Position numbers and translations under genes: made by a program
Part shown: one piece after another, positions 32,900-45,926 of the stretch
How positions within the stretch are numbered: position 1 is the first letter of the stretch
How the letters are laid out: every line of letters starts with the position of its first letter
The notes under the pieces: model-generated
The model's input: only the letters and a program-made list of their open reading frames with translations
What the model was told of the DNA's origin: nothing
Database searches by the model: none
From: Anoplopoma fimbria
Lineage: Eukaryota; Chordata; Actinopteri; Perciformes; Anoplopomatidae
Direction of reading: 5' to 3'
DNA: 64,000 bases
NCBI RefSeq assembly: GCF_027596085.1
Contig: NC_072471.1
Coordinates: 9,382,594 to 9,446,593, forward strand

Positions 32900-34610
32900 G
32901 GACACACACTCTTTTGCACACATAGACAGTCAAGGACACTCTGATGGCCTATATAGTTGGGTCATTTCACACCGGAGCACCTTATCTGTGTCTTAATAAG
33001 AATAGAGGGATGGAAAGAAGAGATAAAGGGAAGGAAAGAAAATAAAAAATATGCAACACAACTGGCAGATTTTTTAGGAGGAAAGAGTCAGAGACATGAA
33101 GGTAGAAAGCAAGAGAAAGATAGGAGGTATGAAAGGACCAATGGAGTGTGAAAGAAGAGGGGAAGAGACAAGAATACAGCCAGATTTTCTGAAGACTCGC
33201 CTTATAACCTTAGTTCCATCCTCTCGAGTCCAGCACTGGTCGCTATGGTAACAACTGATGAAAAGAAAAGAACCGAATAGAACGCAACGGAAATGCAGAG
33301 AGAGCAGACCGAAATAAAGAAACAGAGCAAGGCTAAACTGATAAAAGGGTCAGAGACATGAAAGATCATAAACTCAATGTTTTTTCAAAGCTACCTACTT
33401 TGCTGGTAATGGTGCCATAGATACTATTAAATGAAGTAACCATATTAAACAACTTAATGACAGGTCACATCCCTCTGTGATATTTCTTTATGTTATCTTT
33501 ATTGGAGAACCATATGCCAGCAGCGTCAGAGACTTTAAAGGGACACTCAGAATGCAGACTTTGATACCGCGATGTCTCTGGGGGGACTTAAAAATACCAA
33601 TGATGATCAAACACATGTGCTACAGAGGCATGATTACTTCTTCGTCAACGTCTTACATGAAAGCAGAGCCCTGCTATAAATGGAAAACATCTATTTTTGA
33701 TTTGTACCGATCAGTGCACAACGTACCTGCATCATTTTTAAAGCAAGCCAACATCACTGGCACTGACTGTGAAAATGGAAATACAGGTGCCCTATTTGTA
33801 ATCTCTATAAACAGATTCTGCATTCACATGTAGACTCTGAAGCAAAGGGACAAGATTTTGGCATCAGAAGCGTTTTCTGGTTTGTGTCTGTAGTCTACGT
33901 AATATTTACCAATCACGTTCAGGCAAGCTTTGATTAAATGTGGGTAAACAGTCTGTCTGGAGTCAAAGAGGCAGAAAGCCTACGGCCTATTGTTTGACAA
34001 TGATTTTGATTTTGATTGGTTTGAAATTGGCTTCTTGAGAAACAATCCGCAGAAATATATCACCGCTCACCCCCAGAGCATTATCTGTTGTCAGAGCCAT
34101 AGCCGATAGCCGGTTTTGAGATGGCTCTATATGTAGCAAGGTGCAAAGTAAGGCAATGGAAGTCTGGGTGGTAGATAGGCGCGTAATGTGCTAGACTTTC
34201 ATGCAGGAGTTTGTGTCCTTTGACAGACCTGCAATTAATGTTGATTTATTCACCATAAACATGATCTTTCCCTAACCTTTCCATACCTTAAGTTTGATGC
34301 AGACGTTTAGCATTAAGGGAAAATATATATTCACTGGAAATACTAAAAAAACAACAGGGTTATACTAAAAAGATGATATCTCTGGACCAACTACCCCTCC
34401 TTCTCTCATGCTCAATTGTTTATTAACCTTTTCCGGTCTGGGTCCGTACTAAGAAAAGTAACAGAAAGTGCTAGGTGCCTTAGGCTTCACAACAGGCTTT
34501 TGTTACCCATGATTCTTAGCTGCAAGAAGTGATTTGACAGCTATCGGCCCGAGACACGCACACGGAAGAAAGTGCTCAAAAGAAAAGCACATCCAAAGAC
34601 CCAGAGGCAG
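32900..34610. other. Intronic stretch without recognised genes
   Basis: Contains a purine-rich block at about 33000-33170 and a 118-codon open frame at 33477-33833 that resembles no protein I know. No other structure. Confidence 0.55.
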
Positions 34611-34611
34611 A

Positions 34612-34614
<3 letters not shown>

Positions 34615-34695
<81 letters not shown>
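34615..34695. repeat. (AC)n microsatellite
   Basis: 81-bp array, left arm of an inverted pair with 34806-34878. Confidence 0.97.
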
Positions 34696-34699
<4 letters not shown>

Positions 34700-34804
34700 A
34701 ACACAAACAAACACACAGACCCAACACTCCCCTCTTAGTTTAATCTATCTTGCCTGGGTGCTGTCACCCAGCAGGGTGATGCTCACGGCAGAGTTTGTGT
34801 GTGA

Positions 34805-34805
<1 letters not shown>

Positions 34806-34878
<73 letters not shown>
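34806..34878. repeat. (GT)n microsatellite
   Basis: 73-bp array in the opposite sense to the preceding one, 110 bases away. Confidence 0.97.
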
Positions 34879-34879
<1 letters not shown>

Positions 34880-35553
34880 TATAGGCCCATGGCGACAGAG
34901 CACCTTCTCTGTAGTGCAGCTATCCATCCATGACAAGCCCACCAGAGGACCGACTAACAAGACTGCTGGAACTGAGAGCCCGACAGAAACGCATGACTGT
35001 ACATCCTTTGTGCCTCAAACCTCAATTCCTGTGAGAGAAAAGTGCCACAATAAGCAGAAGCAACATAGAGAAATATGTGTACTTACTAGTAAGCGAGGGA
35101 ACACTTATGGCATGCTTTCTTTAGGGAGCTTGGTGTGACGCTCCCTCCCACGGAGAAAGCAAAACATTTTTACATCTACAAATACAAGCTGCTAAAAAGA
35201 CATACGTTAGGCCAGACTTTTAGAACCATTTGAATATTATGTACAATCAGTAGCAGCTTGTTGGGAATAAGAGATCTTATTTAATTTCTTCAATTTTACA
35301 AAACCCCTCATTCTCTGCCTGGACACCAAGGCTAAAAATATATGCACTAATGGCACTGTAAAACCCTTCTGCTGTTCATGAAATAGAATCATTTACGGCT
35401 CTTTAATTAGGACAAAGACACACTTGGAGCGACATGATTCCAACTTTAATTTTCTGCTTGAATTAGCTGTTCTATACGTAAGATAGGTGTTGTTGTTAGG
35501 ATTAATTTCCCCTTAAAGACACAGGTCAGTGTTTAGCACAGAAAGACAAGTTT

Positions 35554-35667
<114 letters not shown>

Positions 35668-35699
35668 CTCCCTTGTGGTGAAGAAGTCAGTAGTGATCC

Positions 35700-38600
35700 T
35701 GCAGAGAGCCTGAAGGTGACTTACATTCCTCCCCCTCTATTTTCCCTCTCGTCCTTTTCCTCCTCTGAATACATTTTCCTCTTCCTTCTCTCTCTGTCTT
35801 TCTCTCTACCTCTTCAAACAGTTTAATTAGGCTCATGAAAGCTAAATAGGAAATGATGGTATGTCTTTTAGCTCGTTTGCTAGAATTAGTACATTAGATG
35901 CCTTAAATATCAATTTTCCTAACCATATTTTTGCTATGAGCAATCAAGTCTTATTGCATATGAACTCAACTTTTTTTCTGCCAAAATTGGAACAGTTTTT
36001 CACATGAGAGATTTTTGGGCTGTTTTGTCTTAAAGTTTCTGCCTGGCTGGAAGTGGGCGGAGCTCAGACGGACAAAAGTGATGAACTTTAATGCACCACT
36101 GAGGAAGAAAATCAATTTATAGACTCTTGAAAATCCCTTGAGTTGTGTTATCCATCACAGTCACAGTCATCAAGTCTGCATTTATTGACGCCAAGTAAAA
36201 TGATTTGCACTTACAACTGCAATACAACGTGACAAACAACCATTTTTTGCTGAAAATGATGCCAACTCAATCTTCAGTGTAATAGACTTCAGCTAATTGA
36301 ATAAAGAATTCTGGGATGCGGGAAAAATACATTTTGGACTCGAAAGAAAGAACAAGTTCTTTCAAAATCACCTGTACATCTAAAGTTCTTGGTTGATAAA
36401 CACTTAAAGCATCTGTGAGTTGCATTGTCGGGTGGTTTCAATAGAGTCAAGGTGCTTCTTTTAACAAGGAAGACTAATGAATGACAACTTTTGACAAACT
36501 GACACATGTCAAGCGTGTTGAGTGTTTTCAATACTAAAATGATGCTTCTCAGGCAGACAGTTGATTCATGGTGCAACTTTGTGGAGCTACATGTTTAAAA
36601 CATCATACATTCAATTTATTGTAATTTTATTGCACTCATTTGGTAAAGTAAATGACTCATAACATGCTCTCATAACAATAATTCACAAACCCCTTTGGTG
36701 CTTCTATGTTCTTTTTCCTGTTTTTCTATGTTGTGTTTACTGTCAAAATAAAAGGCCAAAGAACCCTTTTGGTTCATTTTTTTTTTCAAAATCAGATTTC
36801 ATTAGCAGCTTTTGTACAGGAGGCACTGATGCTGAATACTTGAAAATGACTACATTTACTCAAATTGCACCTCAGCCTCATAACCTCAAAACAAAACCAT
36901 CCCCACTTACACGAGTATTAACGTGACCCTAACCTAGTTTGGGGACAACAAGCACACAAAACAGAGAAACCATGGTTGCCATTTCATAGTATCAAGCTCA
37001 CATGGTTGAGCATTTCGCATTGAAACACAAGATACAGTGGATTTATATACAGCTATAAACTTAGATAAAATTTTACCCACTATAACACACATCCCTATAT
37101 TGCCTACACATTTTTTTCTGGATATAGAGAACTATGCAAGTCATTCTTGTAAGTAATGGAGTTGTGGGTTGTCCACTTTGTGTTCTGCAGTGCTCTGTGT
37201 GTTGAGCTTACAGTCTGCGTTCCCCGTTGGGACAATAAATGATGCTCTGTATCGTGCTTTTCTGCTTTTCTGTGGTTAAGTCTACTTCGAATGCTTCAGA
37301 GTGTTACTGTAAAGGCCGGCCGATGGAGTGATTAATTCATAATAGAAAGGAAACGTGGTCTCATTGAACGATAAACCCTGAAATGAACTAATGCCGAATG
37401 GCTGGCTGAGTGAGCGAGAGAGGAAAAAGAGAGAAAACAGAGCAAATTATCTTGAGGGAAAGACGGGTAAAGACATTTTGTGGGACGACGACAGAGAGAA
37501 GGACAGACAAGATAGAGACAGGAGAGAGAAAATGCATGACTGGCCATGAATAATATAGACTGCTTCCTACTCTCTTCTCTCTTAATCCCTCAGCTTCTCC
37601 TGTAACTTAAAACTTACACACGCACAGACACACAATTGTTGAAGTGTTTGTTCTGTGTAGCATCATTTTAATGTAGCAGAATAGAGGGCAGACTCTAAAC
37701 ACACATGGAGCTTCTGTGGGATTTCATAAGGATCACGTGACACGTGTACACAGCATGTAAGACTGAAATATTTACCAGATTTCTATATTCTATTCTCACT
37801 AAACGTACGTTTGGTTTTAGAAGTAGGAGGACAGAATAATATCAGAATAAAACCATGAAAATAATGATATGTACATATGTGTTATATAATATGGATATAA
37901 TACTGCATTTATATACCTTTTTAAGCAATTGGTTATCATGCTTTCCATAATAAATGCTACAATAACAAAATAATTTGCAGTGCCATATAAACTGCATTGT
38001 ATTATACATTAAAGCACTAACCATTCCTAAAATTAGTTTTGGGTGAAAAGTTGTAACTTTTCCCTTGGGTTTGGGTTCGTGTTAATCGAAGACGTTGTGT
38101 TATATTCTTTATATCATATGAGTATGATATGAGTCATATGTGTCTTGTTATCCCACTGGCTGACTTTAGTTTGATTGATAGAGACCTGAATCTTAATGAT
38201 AGACGTTTAATTTTGCTGTTTCACTCCTGAACTGCCATTTAACTTTTGAAATGCTGAGTGGGGTTCATAACAAGATCAACTCAAAACAAGGATTAAATGA
38301 TTCAATTCCTAAAAAATATTGGCAGGCGGTTGGAAGCCTGAGAGGTGAAACCCAGGGCGGAAAAGACCAAACGCTCCTGCTGAAAAAGTGCATCGCTGTG
38401 AGCTTGTGGCAGTAATTGAAGACGATCTACAGTAGATACCAATATTTTTATCAACACAAAACTCATCTGGATAATGGCTGCTGGACAGTAAGACGACACT
38501 GTTGAGAGAGATATTTATCGACTAAATCAAAAAGCGAGGCTGCAAATTGGATGGAAACTATGCCCTTGCATCCAAGTGGAAAAAAATCTGCAAAACGATT

Positions 38601-38800
38601 TTGATGAGTCTACGCTCAACACTGTTTTTTCAGCAACGATCTTCGGAGGACCCTTTAGGGCCCTTTGGCGCTATAATTTACTTTCAAACAGCTACATACG
38701 ATATACGGGTTACTAAGGGTGAACGATGAGAATATGCAGAAAAAAAGACAGCGAGAGTCTGAGTAGAGAGAGGAAGGAATGGAGGGAGTATAAAAGAGGA
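35700..38800. other. Intronic stretch without recognised features
   Basis: AT-rich, with nothing recognised apart from small CT-rich patches at 35730-35815. Confidence 0.6.
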
Positions 38801-38919
38801 TGCTACAGGTCTGGAGTCATTATTTCCACCGGTGGCTTCACCCAGATCAATAGACTAGAAGGGTGAGTGTGTCCGATCTGCACTCAGTTTGGACATGTGC
38901 TTATGTGTCCTACCTTTCC

Positions 38920-39022
<103 letters not shown>

Positions 39023-39239
39023 ACGAAGGCAGCCAAGCAGGTACAATGCATAAGGGCAGGCAGCCAATTGCAACTGCATACTCTCTCTTTAACACACACA
39101 CAAACGCGGTGCGCTCGGTGTTGCCGTGTTGTCCCAACAGAAATGAAGACTGAGGCCCGATAGCACTAAGAGCAGAGGACAGCCTCTGGATAGATTTCCA
39201 ATACGCAACCAGAGGCTTAAGCAAGACAGAGTCACGGAT

Positions 39240-39600
39240 AATCCTCCCCCCCCTTCTCCTCCTCCTCCTGAGCTCCCTCACTTCTCCAGCTATCCCTCTG
39301 AATCTCGCTTATTTCATCCCTTTATTCCTCTCTCTTACAGTTCCCTCTTTTCTCCCCATTGGCTTCCTCCATTTGCTCCATTCTGTCCGTCTGTTTCCTC
39401 GCCAGCCTTTGCTTTTTTTGCTCTGTCCCTCTTTTCCCATCTCCACACCACACTTTTTTCTCTACTCTCTCCATCTCTCTACCTTTATATCTTTTAATGC
39501 AATCTGCTATTCTGTTCTATTATTTCTGCTTCGATTAGCACCTCCCCTCCTCTCTTTCCTTCTTTTCATGTGTGTTATTTGTCTCTCAGATGGTTTTTTT
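39240..39600 (+). repeat. Pyrimidine-rich tract
   Basis: C/T-dominated stretch without a fixed unit. Confidence 0.65.
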
Positions 39601-41320
39601 CGTTAAAAACCAGCTGTTGTTGAGTCACATGCTTAAGTTAAGGCCATGACACATTCCGACTTCTTTAGTGCTGATTGGTCTTTAATCACTCATTACATCC
39701 TCTGTTACAGCTGCTACAACCAACCTGTGACTAACAAGTCTTTAAATACACGTACAGTGGAGACTGTACTCTAACCCTATACATGTAGGAGGGAGCATAA
39801 AGCCTGACGAACTGACAGTGCGAGGCTGTGTTACAAAGACTTTTTTCCTTATACCTCTCAGAGAGGTCTTCAATATGTCATAAGAAGTTAAACTTTACAG
39901 TATTTCACATGGTTTGTAGAGCTTTTGCCTCCTGCTGGTGAAGATGACACTGATGAAAGCAGTGAGACTGAACAAAAACAACAGTAGGGGGCCTAAGTCA
40001 GCAAGCAGGAGTAAAGTGGAAGTGAATAACTATATCACTTGAAAAACAGCTACTAAATTAACAACCCTTATTCCTTTGAATTCGAGAGAAAGAGAAGCTG
40101 AGAAAGAGCACAAAGGTTTAAAACACACATGCAACAGTTTCCCTCAGCACTGAAGTATTAAAGATGATAACCTTCAATGTAAAGAGACAGTGTCTCTATG
40201 TTTCTCTGTTACTCGCAGACACAAACAAAAGCTAACATAAATGGACAGACATGCATGTAAGCACTAGCACTTCTTTGTGTGTGAATGCAAATGCTAGTCC
40301 AACTGGCTGGCTTTTGTTTGGCGAGTGAGTTTGGGAGTAAAGAGGGATATTGTTTGATCAAAATGGGCCATGTTTGACTGCAACACACTAACAAGGTGGG
40401 TTCTTAATGTCTTTGTGTAAGTCGTTTATGGATCTGGTCAGTGTTCTACAGATTGTTTCTTCATCTTGGGGTCTTGAAGAAAGGACAGTCACTGAAGATA
40501 GAATTTAAATGCAAAAGATTTTAGATTCAAATGAAGTTGCTGAACTGTCTCTGAGCTAAAACTAGCATGCAAGCTGGCTTAAAAGACCACATGTAATAAA
40601 AAAACCCATAAAGGGACAAATAAAGTAAATGAGTTATGGTGCAAAAATAGCTCTAAATGTAACATATACAGAGCTAGGCTACATGAATGACAGAAATGTC
40701 AGTTTTTTCATTGTTTTAAAAGAAAACCTCCGAAGCCGTATTCATATCACACCACACTGTCCCACGGAAGTTAGCTAATGCTTCATTCCTGTTTCTTTCA
40801 CCATCTTTCACACATTTGAAATAAATCAGTTAGTTGTTGCTTTATTTGTGGACGGGTTTCACAAAAAATATATCAAATCAAATTAGTTCTCTCAATTATA
40901 ATAATATTTGAATGTGTCATAACAAAAACAAAAACAAAAAAACAAAACCGAGTCCTTAAAGTCCTTCCAATTACTGGAAGGTTTTTTTTCATAAGCCTTT
41001 GAAAGGTTGCTTGTGTGAGCATATGCTAAACCTCTGCAGACACATTAACTGGCACATTACATTAGCTCAATGTGAGAAGCTACATGTGATGTGAACACGC
41101 CAGTGGCGGTTGCAACATGTCTTTTGAGGTGACTTCAATGGAATCACTGAGCATATCAAGTCGAATCATTAGTGTGAGGTGATTTGGCAGGTGGCCAACA
41201 CCCCGGGGTAACCATCGGAAACCAATTAATATCCCTAACGGAGGTATCATGCTTCTGGCACAATGCCCACAGGGAAAATCAACTCACTGATTACACTGCT
41301 GTAAACTGCTGCTGTAATGA
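39600..41320. other. Intronic stretch without recognised features
   Basis: Nothing recognised beyond a short A-rich AAAAACA run at 40923-40945. Confidence 0.6.
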
Positions 41321-41323
41321 GTG

Positions 41324-41429
<106 letters not shown>

Positions 41430-43150
41430 ATGTGAATGGATTTGTATGTGTTCCAAATAATGGCCCTGCTCTACATACAATGACATGAGATGCCACAGGT
41501 GTGCTTGTTCATTCAACGCCACATCAGTTACTCATGTACAGTATTTAATGATCAGCCTGTGATTCGGGTTGTGTTTGTACGTCTTAAAGACACAGGCACA
41601 AGCCATTCATTTGTAAAAAAGTTAGATTATGTAGATGCATAATTGGTTCATTCAGCAAACATGAGCATTCATGTGTAACATCAAGTCTGTTTGAATTACA
41701 GAGTGGATGTTAAGATGGAAGCTAAACGATAACAGAGAGAAAATCTAACGCCGACAAAGCTGGCGTAGTAGTATCAGGAAGTGTTACAAAAAGCAACAGA
41801 ATAGAAGACAACTTCTGCTCCGTGTTTTCTTTGTAGGAAGGACTTGGTGTCTCTGATTCCCTCATGGACAGATTTGTCTTTTCTTTTGCTTCCATCGACA
41901 GAGAACAGGGGTCAGGGTCAGCTACAGGACAACGTATATGGAGTTGGTAGAGCTTCATTGTCTTGGCACACACTGTGGGTTCGAGTTAAAAACAGGGCTG
42001 CTGATACTTTTGGTCAAAGGATGGTCTCTCTAATAACTACACAACACCAGAGTGCCGACATCTTTCATCCGCAGGAAACTCATTAATTGCATATCCACCT
42101 CTCTGCTCCCCCTCACCACTGCCCTTAACAAATAAAAGAAAAAGAACACGGTCAATTTAACATAATAAATCTATGTGGACAGGTGTTGTAAATAGCGTTT
42201 CACTACAAACACTAAACACAGCGCATCTGGTCCTTGTGCATAAACGGATGTTATTTGTCTATATTGAATGAAGAAAACTAAAAATGCTGTAACAAATGAA
42301 TTATTGGAGCAAAACAGGACACCAGCAGTGATACCTTAGTGCTAATGTCTTGTCTTTGCAACCCTTCAATAGCTGTCATGTAGCTGTCAATAGACAAATG
42401 AAGACTGAACTGTCCGTGGTGCTGAAACCACCACCCAGGTAGACTTCAGCATGAGAAACATTTGCTATAAATTTCCCTACATACTAAATACACGGATAAG
42501 CAAGAAGTTGAAAAGCTTATTCAGACATGATTCTATCGGGTTGGAAATATTACAAATAAGGTTATTCTATTCAGTTCTGCTGATCTGGAGAAGTATGGTG
42601 CACTGTTTCACTTTGATTTGAACAGGCAAGTCCCTAGTCAGGTCTGTACATCCAATAGACGAAAGAGATAAACACTGTGCATTCAGAAAGCCTGAGCTAA
42701 TGTTTTGCTCTTTTGAACCCTGTGCTGTAAACGCACACTGATGCTAAAATAACTTCTGCTGTGAGATTTGAACTTGGACTTTTGGAGGGCATCAATTACC
42801 AATCACCCACAAGAAAGCTTTATAGCCTGGCCCTGATCATCTCGTGCTTATCTTGAAAATAATGGAATGTTTTTTCCTATCAAAAGCAATATCAAACACA
42901 AAGATCTACTTGATCGCTCAAGTTCTTCTACTTTATATGACAATGGTGATGCTTGATAACATCCTTTTACTGCTTTGGACAACTTGGACTAAAAGGCCCC
43001 TTTTTGATAATAATACATTAAGATGACATCATGATGATGCCACTGTGTTTCATCAAACTATGTGAACACAGCTTCTGCAGGTTACATTCAACCTATGATG
43101 AGTTGCTCCTCGGAACAAACTGTTGGTGATTGTGCCTCGCTGCGACACAG
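41430..43150. other. Intronic stretch without recognised features
   Basis: No coding or repeat signal recognised. Confidence 0.6.
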
Positions 43151-43152
43151 AT

Positions 43153-43153
<1 letters not shown>

Positions 43154-43198
<45 letters not shown>
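43154..43198. repeat. (CA)n microsatellite
   Basis: 45-bp array. Confidence 0.96.
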
Positions 43199-43199
<1 letters not shown>

Positions 43200-43311
43200 G
43201 CCACCCCTCTCCTCATCCCCTGTTGCTATGGAACCTGTCGCCATGGCAGAGGTATGTGGTTCTGATGGGAGTGATGGGACGAACGGCGACGACGACAGCA
43301 GCGATGATTGT

Positions 43312-43341
43312 CATGATGATGATGATGATGATGATGATGAT
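43312..43341. repeat. (ATG)n trinucleotide repeat
   Basis: About ten units. They create an Asp-rich frame on the + strand that I consider non-coding. Confidence 0.9.
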
Positions 43342-44203
43342 ATTGGTGATCTGATAATTAACCCCTTTGCTGAATTACAAGGTCCACATAAACCGACGCG
43401 TTGCTGGGCTTTGCTCTCTGCAACGTGGGTGGAAGGAGCGACGCGTAATACTGCGCAATGCAAACAGACAAACCAGATTAACCCCCCCCTGCTTGTTAAA
43501 CACTTTTTTTTTTTTTTTTTTTAAGTCGTCGTGTTGAACTTCAGTCGTGTCTTGTGCCAATCTACCGACCGTCCTCCTACTGCCACCTGTCATCCCTGTG
43601 AGATCCTCTCTGGAGGAGTCCCGCGGACATGACGCCAACTTGGATTGGAAGGTGACAAATATGAGTATTGATTATAGAAGAAGGGGAGGATCGGTAAGGC
43701 TGCTCATTGTACAGCTCCTCATCGACCGGCGTGTGTTTGTGGTCATTTCTGACATATGACCAACAACACGTAGAGTTACATGTGTAGTTTGGTTTATTCC
43801 CCCAAAAAACGGAAAAGCCTTATGGGAGGCGAGATCTGACAGATTATTTGTACGGGCTCTCTTTTTTTTTTCCCTTCTTCTTCTGGAAACGTGTCTATAA
43901 AACAATGAAAACATATAAAACATTTTTTTTCAACACGACCACTGAACCACCCATCATGCCACAGTGCCTCGACGGACAGGCCTGTCAAACCAACAAGTGT
44001 GGACTAAACCAAGCAAAGAAAAAAAAAAAAAAAAGGCCTCATCCATGTATCCGTCCGCGGCTACCTGCAGCCCTGTTGCGTGATCATGGCACAAGTTCAC
44101 TTGTGGCACAAACTGCAGATATCAGTGGGGACGGATCTAATGGACACACAGAGGAGGGAAAAGCGGAGGAGAGAGAACTGCATCTGTCCATCTGTTGGAA
44201 AGA

Positions 44204-44205
<2 letters not shown>

Positions 44206-44236
<31 letters not shown>
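44206..44236. repeat. (AG)n microsatellite next to exon 1b
   Basis: 31-bp array, 200 bases inside intron 1 from the exon 1b donor, within a C/T- and A/G-rich stretch. Confidence 0.93.
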
Positions 44237-44237
<1 letters not shown>

Positions 44238-44435
44238 ACCCCTGTCCCTTTCCCCTCCACCTCCCCCTTCTCTCTCTCCTCCTCCTCCTCTTTCCCCATC
44301 CCATCCCCATTTCGAGACCATCATACCTCTCTTACTCCCTCCCTTCCTCCCTTCCCTCTCCTATGCACGCTTACAAGATGTTTTGCCAGTTATAAATAAT
44401 AATAAATTTTTTAAAAAAAAAAAGACACCACATAC

Positions 44436-44493
44436 CTTGATGGTTCTCAAGGGTGTCCTCCGGGATGTACATGTTTTTGCTTTCATTTACCAT
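44436..44493 (-). CDS. cacna1c: cacna1c first coding exon 1b (short N-terminus of Cav1.2), 5' partial gene
   Basis: Alternative first coding exon of the pore-forming alpha-1C subunit of L-type voltage-gated calcium channels, a plasma-membrane channel of heart, smooth muscle and neurons. Reading leftwards from the ATG at 44493-44491 gives 19 codons, MVNESKNMYIPEDTLENHQ, plus one G, then donor GTATG (44435-44431). The human exon 1b product as I recall it is MVNENTRMYIPEENHQ followed by Gly split G|GT; both the residues and the phase agree, with three extra residues near the fish exon's end. An in-frame TAA lies six codons upstream, fixing the start. The remaining exons lie beyond the left edge. 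Exon 2 would be a roughly 300-bp open frame with an AALSWQAAIDAARQAK-like segment; none was found on the minus strand. Confidence 0.93.
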
Positions 44494-44860
44494 AAATGTA
44501 GTCCGGCGTTATCCCTATAGGTGAATGGAAGAGAGAGAGGGCAAGGGAAGCTGGAGAGGCGGAGGAAAAACAGCCCCCCCAAAAATAAAGAAATGTAAAA
44601 GAAAAAAAGGGGAAAAAGAAGAAGGAACTGTCTGACAAGGACAGTCTGGGGTATTCCGTTTTTTTTTGTTTTGTTTATGGGGAGGGCGTCTTCGGATGGA
44701 GTGAATATTACCTAATCCCCATGATGGAGGTGAAGGCGAGAAAAAAGAGGGAGCTTTCGGCGGAACCGGTTGGGAAAACGCACCGGTGCATCTCTCGGTA
44801 CATCCGGGCCCTAGGCGAGAAACATGAGACCAGCACCGCGTCCAATTCAATTCACACCTT

Positions 44861-44862
<2 letters not shown>

Positions 44863-44905
<43 letters not shown>
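44863..44905. repeat. (TC)n microsatellite upstream of exon 1b
   Basis: 43-bp array about 370 bases upstream of the cacna1c 1b start codon; GA-rich on the transcribed sense. Confidence 0.95.
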
Positions 44906-44911
<6 letters not shown>

Positions 44912-45072
44912 CTCTCTTCTCCTCTCCTCTCCCCTTGTCTTCAAAAAAAAAAAAAAAAAAAAGAAAGGTTTCAAAAAAGGTTACAAAGCACGGGCGCTGT
45001 CAGTGACGGTCGCAATGGAAGTGCGCAAAAGACGCATTCGTGCGCATCTTCAGCAGCGTGTCAAAATGTGCG

Positions 45073-45165
45073 AGGATGAAGAAGAGGAGGTGGAGGTGGT
45101 GGAGGAGGAGGAGGAGGAGGAGGAGGAGGGAGGAGGAGGAAGAGAAGAGGAGAAAATTTAGAAAA
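45073..45165. repeat. GGA/GAA-rich block
   Basis: Imperfect GAG/GGA triplets on the + strand, CTC/TCC on the cacna1c sense strand. Confidence 0.85.
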
Positions 45166-45487
45166 TGAGAAGAGTGTAAATATTCCATCACGGGTAGCAC
45201 GGGGTTAAATCTCCCAATAGGTTGTCGGTTATTCCACGTATCTATAGCAGAGTCCCCCCCCCAAAAAAAACAGAAGCCAGGCCGTCCTGTCTCATCCGGA
45301 GACCGGTTTCTCTGTCCTGATCCAGTCCATGATGGTCCGGCGGTGTGTCTGTCTGTCAGTCGGTGTGCCTGTCTGCCTGCCTGCTTGCCTGCCTGTCTGT
45401 CTGCCTGCCTTGTGTCTCACTGATCGGGAGTTGGAGCTCTGTCTTCTCTCTGCCTCTGCTGCCCCTGCAGCTCAGCTCTGCAGTGAT

Positions 45488-45596
<109 letters not shown>

Positions 45597-45639
45597 GGCC
45601 CCCCCTCCCCGCTCATGTAGACGCTTTGACTGTTTCCAG

Positions 45640-45640
<1 letters not shown>

Positions 45641-45714
<74 letters not shown>
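45641..45714. repeat. (TG)37 microsatellite
   Basis: 74-bp array. Confidence 0.97.
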
Positions 45715-45715
<1 letters not shown>

Positions 45716-45780
45716 CAGAGAGAAATAAGGAGGGAGGGAGACTGTATAGGCAAACAGTGAAGAACCGGCGGCTGGTATCC

Positions 45781-45832
45781 AGATGATTATGATGGTGATG
45801 ATGAAGACAAAGATGATGATGATGTTGCTGAA

Positions 45833-45925
<93 letters not shown>

Positions 45926-45926
45926 G
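45781..45926. repeat. Compound GAT / (GT)n / (GA)n repeat
   Basis: GAT-rich lead, (GT)n at 45833-45910 with one GC step, then (GA)8 to 45926. Confidence 0.93.

Noticed and set aside
33477..33833. 118-codon frame of ordinary composition
   Set aside because: No recognised motif or partner exons; consistent with chance or an old repeat.
43123..43524. Asp-rich 133-codon frame on the + strand
   Set aside because: Driven by (CA)n and (GAT)n repeats inside cacna1c intron 1; no homology recognised.
44721..45161. 146-codon + strand frame starting MMEVKARKKRE
   Set aside because: Lies antisense to the exon 1b leader, is dominated by (TC)n and GGA repeats, and has no homology.
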